From positions 21,522,666 to 21,586,665 of the forward strand of contig NC_092579.1 of assembly GCF_037975245.1 (NCBI RefSeq): a DNA stretch of 64,000 nt, given 5' to 3'. The DNA comes from Apostichopus japonicus. Taxonomy: Eukaryota; Echinodermata; Holothuroidea; Aspidochirotida; Stichopodidae. The translations under genes were made by a program, and so were the position numbers. The notes beneath the pieces are model-generated. The model did no database searches. It saw only the letters and a program-made list of their open reading frames with translations, and was not told where the DNA came from. Each line of letters begins with the position of its first letter. Within the stretch, counting starts at the first letter, position 1. This document shows, piece after piece, positions 62,501 to 64,000 of the stretch.

Positions 62501-63103
62501 GAAATATTTCGCAAGCCTTACAACCCCCCCCCCCCCCTATCCGTTCGCTTGTATATGCTAAGTTTGATCAAGTGTAGTAGTGACCAGGGGTCCAGTGGCG
62601 GTGGAAAATATTTAAATGGGGGTTGGGGCACAAACCCCGAGTAACAGTATAGGACATGTGGCTTTTATTTGAAGGGGCAAATCACAAAGTTAACTTCCAT
62701 TCTGTTCGACAAAGAGATTCTATGACCATTCTATGAATACTGCAGATTCTAAGTTGTGTATGTTTTGTCAACAAAAGTGTACTTTCTAATTACATTTGTT
62801 CAATCTGCAACGACAGGGCTCGTTTTTAATAACTAAAAGGGCACTTTTTAATTTTAAAAACGTAACGACGGGTACTTTTATTGATGAACAGTTTTTTTTT
62901 CTTTAGGTTTTCCCCCAAACGTGCACCCCCCCCCTCCCTCCCCACTGCTACCCAAGTTTTTAACATTCTGCGACGTCATTGGTACACTAATAAACGTATA
63001 CAAAAGTTTACCTGGAAGGTATACAGCTTGCCGTCGATGTAAGTGAATGCTGTATATTTCAAGTTACATGCGGCGTCTTCTCCACCAGCATCCCCGCCAG
63101 GCT
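59596..63103 (-). CDS. Matrix-metalloproteinase-type hemopexin domain, last four exons
   Basis: Hemopexin domains are four-bladed propellers that guide substrate and inhibitor binding in secreted or membrane matrix metalloproteinases. In transcript order the exons are 63012-63103, 61859-62003, 60515-60781 and 59596-59708. All have GT/AG borders and consistent phases and give about 204 residues plus TAG. Blade motifs include CNLKYTAFTYIDGKLYTF, GSQLWRFRANG, SPSGAFAYANG, KIYIYSGKTLLSGYPKTL, KTYFMKGDKVWRYDES, GYPKLLADVFPGL, SGAFIDGEG and TLHIVFSKKYFTI. The family's two disulfide cysteines are present: one opens blade 1 (residue 12 of this fragment) and one is the last residue (IPDC-stop). A Gly-rich hinge-like stretch (PGGDAGGEDA) precedes the domain. 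The catalytic and propeptide exons are not in view; they should lie to the right of 63103, probably beyond the window. Other hemopexin-repeat proteins are possible, so the protease identity is an inference. Confidence 0.88.
60113..60186 (-). repeat. tRNA-like segment in hemopexin-gene intron
   Basis: Read on the minus strand it has a TAGAGCAC D-arm-like motif, a TGT at anticodon-like position and a perfect GGTTCGAATC B box. The T stem is imperfect and the 5' and 3' acceptor strands do not pair, so I treat it as a tRNA pseudogene or SINE head. Confidence 0.35.
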
Positions 63104-63229
63104 CTATAATAAAATAAAACAACATTCGTAAGCGGGGAAACAAATGAATCTGAAGCGCATTTTCCGTAGCACATGAATGCGTGAGCTAAAATATGCTAAA
63201 TCTCTGAATACTTCTTTTAAGGATTAGCT

Positions 63230-63596
63230 CAAGGGCGTAGGAACCGGGGGGCTGGGTGGCGCCAGCCCCCCCCCCCAGTGAAAAATGTGGAGGGGCGTAA
63301 GTGTCATTCCGCCCCCCACTTCGCAAGTCAGAAAACCCCTTTTTCATTTCCAAATGAGACAAAAAATCTCATTTGGAGCACTAAATTGCATCTAAGGCCA
63401 AGTGAAAATACAAAATTAAGTTTACAAAATGGAGTGGGTGTTGAAGTGTGCAATATTGCACCAAATTGCATCTGAGGCCACCTGGAAATGCAAAAAATTC
63501 CAAAGGGGAGGGGGACAGCCCCTCCCCTTAGACCCTTCCCCCAGGCCAGCCATCAGTCTTCAGCCCCCCACTCAAAAGTACTTTCCTACGCCACTG
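63230..63596. mobile_element. hAT-type MITE copy B, 367 bp (opposite orientation to copy A)
   Basis: Starts CAAGGGCGTAGGAACCGG and ends CGCCACTG. It is the reverse complement of the element at 47289-47658 along most of its length. An exact 8-bp target duplication GATTAGCT flanks it (63222-63229 and 63597-63604). It lies upstream of the first hemopexin exon seen, presumably in an intron of that gene. Confidence 0.93.
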
Positions 63597-63604
63597 GATT
63601 AGCT

Positions 63605-64000
63605 GATGATGACGTCGGCTCGTCAGTGCAGCTGGCCTAAATAATGTGAACGGTAATCCATTGTTTTATCAATAATGTCATAACTAAGCAGAAACACGTT
63701 CTTTTAAATTCTCTGTTTTAATCAGAGCACCATTGGATGACATTCAAAACCATTTGTCCGTGACCAATTTTGAATGCATTGTAAAAGTGTTAGTAGGGGT
63801 CATCATGTTATCCGTTGAGTTTTGTTATGCATATGAGGAACTGACCAAGTGTTCTGTGTGTTAGACTAAGTAGTCCAGCCGCTTTAGTTGATGTGCCTCA
63901 AATGTTTAAAGGGTCATTTTTTTTCTCAGAAATTAAAGGTGGTGCAACTAATTTGGACTAACAGCAGTATTGTTCAGCAGCCCTACAGCATATCAACATT
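63605..64000. other. Right edge, no exon recognised
   Basis: Probably intron of the hemopexin-domain gene. Apart from the dispersed repeat at 63832-63921 I see nothing. In particular I see no zinc-binding HExxHxxGxxH-type motif. Confidence 0.5.
63832..63921 (+). repeat. Dispersed repeat, copy 2
   Basis: Related to 53039-53125 in the same orientation: TGAGGAACTGA, a GTTAGAC/TAAGTAGT stretch, CCGCTTTAGTTGATG and TTTAAAGGGTC. Confidence 0.7.

Noticed and set aside
1-64000. CRISPR arrays, operons, integrated virus or recent bacterial transfer
   Set aside because: Tandem repeats here lack unique equal-length spacers. Genes are spliced and widely spaced. No viral or bacterial gene was recognised.

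Overview
The window is nuclear DNA from an animal. It is AT-rich, with multi-exon genes, GT-AG introns of about 0.2 to 1.7 kb, a tRNA-derived SINE, many small terminal-inverted-repeat (TIR) elements and many minisatellites. Gene content (axonemal dynein heavy chain, UBE2S, a matrix-metalloproteinase-type hemopexin domain) and repeat style suggest a marine deuterostome. An echinoderm, perhaps a sea cucumber, is my best guess, but this is inference only. There are no operons, CRISPR arrays or prokaryotic signals.

Region 1 (about 1-43510, + strand) is the last three quarters of a single-headed inner-arm axonemal dynein heavy chain of the DNAH3/DNAH7/DNAH12 clade. I could join 50 exons (2424-43510), all with GT/AG borders and matching phases. 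They total 9153 nt, or 3050 codons plus a TAA stop. They run from the linker through AAA1-AAA4, stalk and microtubule-binding domain, AAA5, AAA6 and the C-terminal domain. The N-terminal roughly 900-1000 residues lie upstream of the window.

Region 2 (43511-49440) has no recognisable gene. It holds a hAT-type MITE and a compound fold-back element. Region 3 (49441-52480, + strand) is a complete four-exon UBE2S gene, the K11-chain-elongating E2 of the anaphase-promoting complex. Region 4 (52481-59595) is intergenic, with a 111-bp tandem array, a TTAA-flanked TIR element and a diverged tandem repeat. Region 5 (59596-63103, - strand) is the 3' end of a secreted protein gene: four exons encoding a complete four-bladed hemopexin domain of matrix-metalloproteinase type. 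Its catalytic part would lie beyond the right edge. A second copy of the hAT-type MITE, in opposite orientation, sits just upstream of these exons.

The three genes share no obvious pathway (ciliary motility, mitotic ubiquitylation, extracellular matrix). The most unusual structure is inside the dynein gene. Three exon/intron junctions have been amplified as tandem arrays (82 bp x 8 copies at an acceptor; about 130 bp x 4 at each of two donors), giving rows of decoy splice sites. One array also carries a TTAA-inserted MITE whose empty site can be read from its sister copies. I found no convincing new biochemical system.
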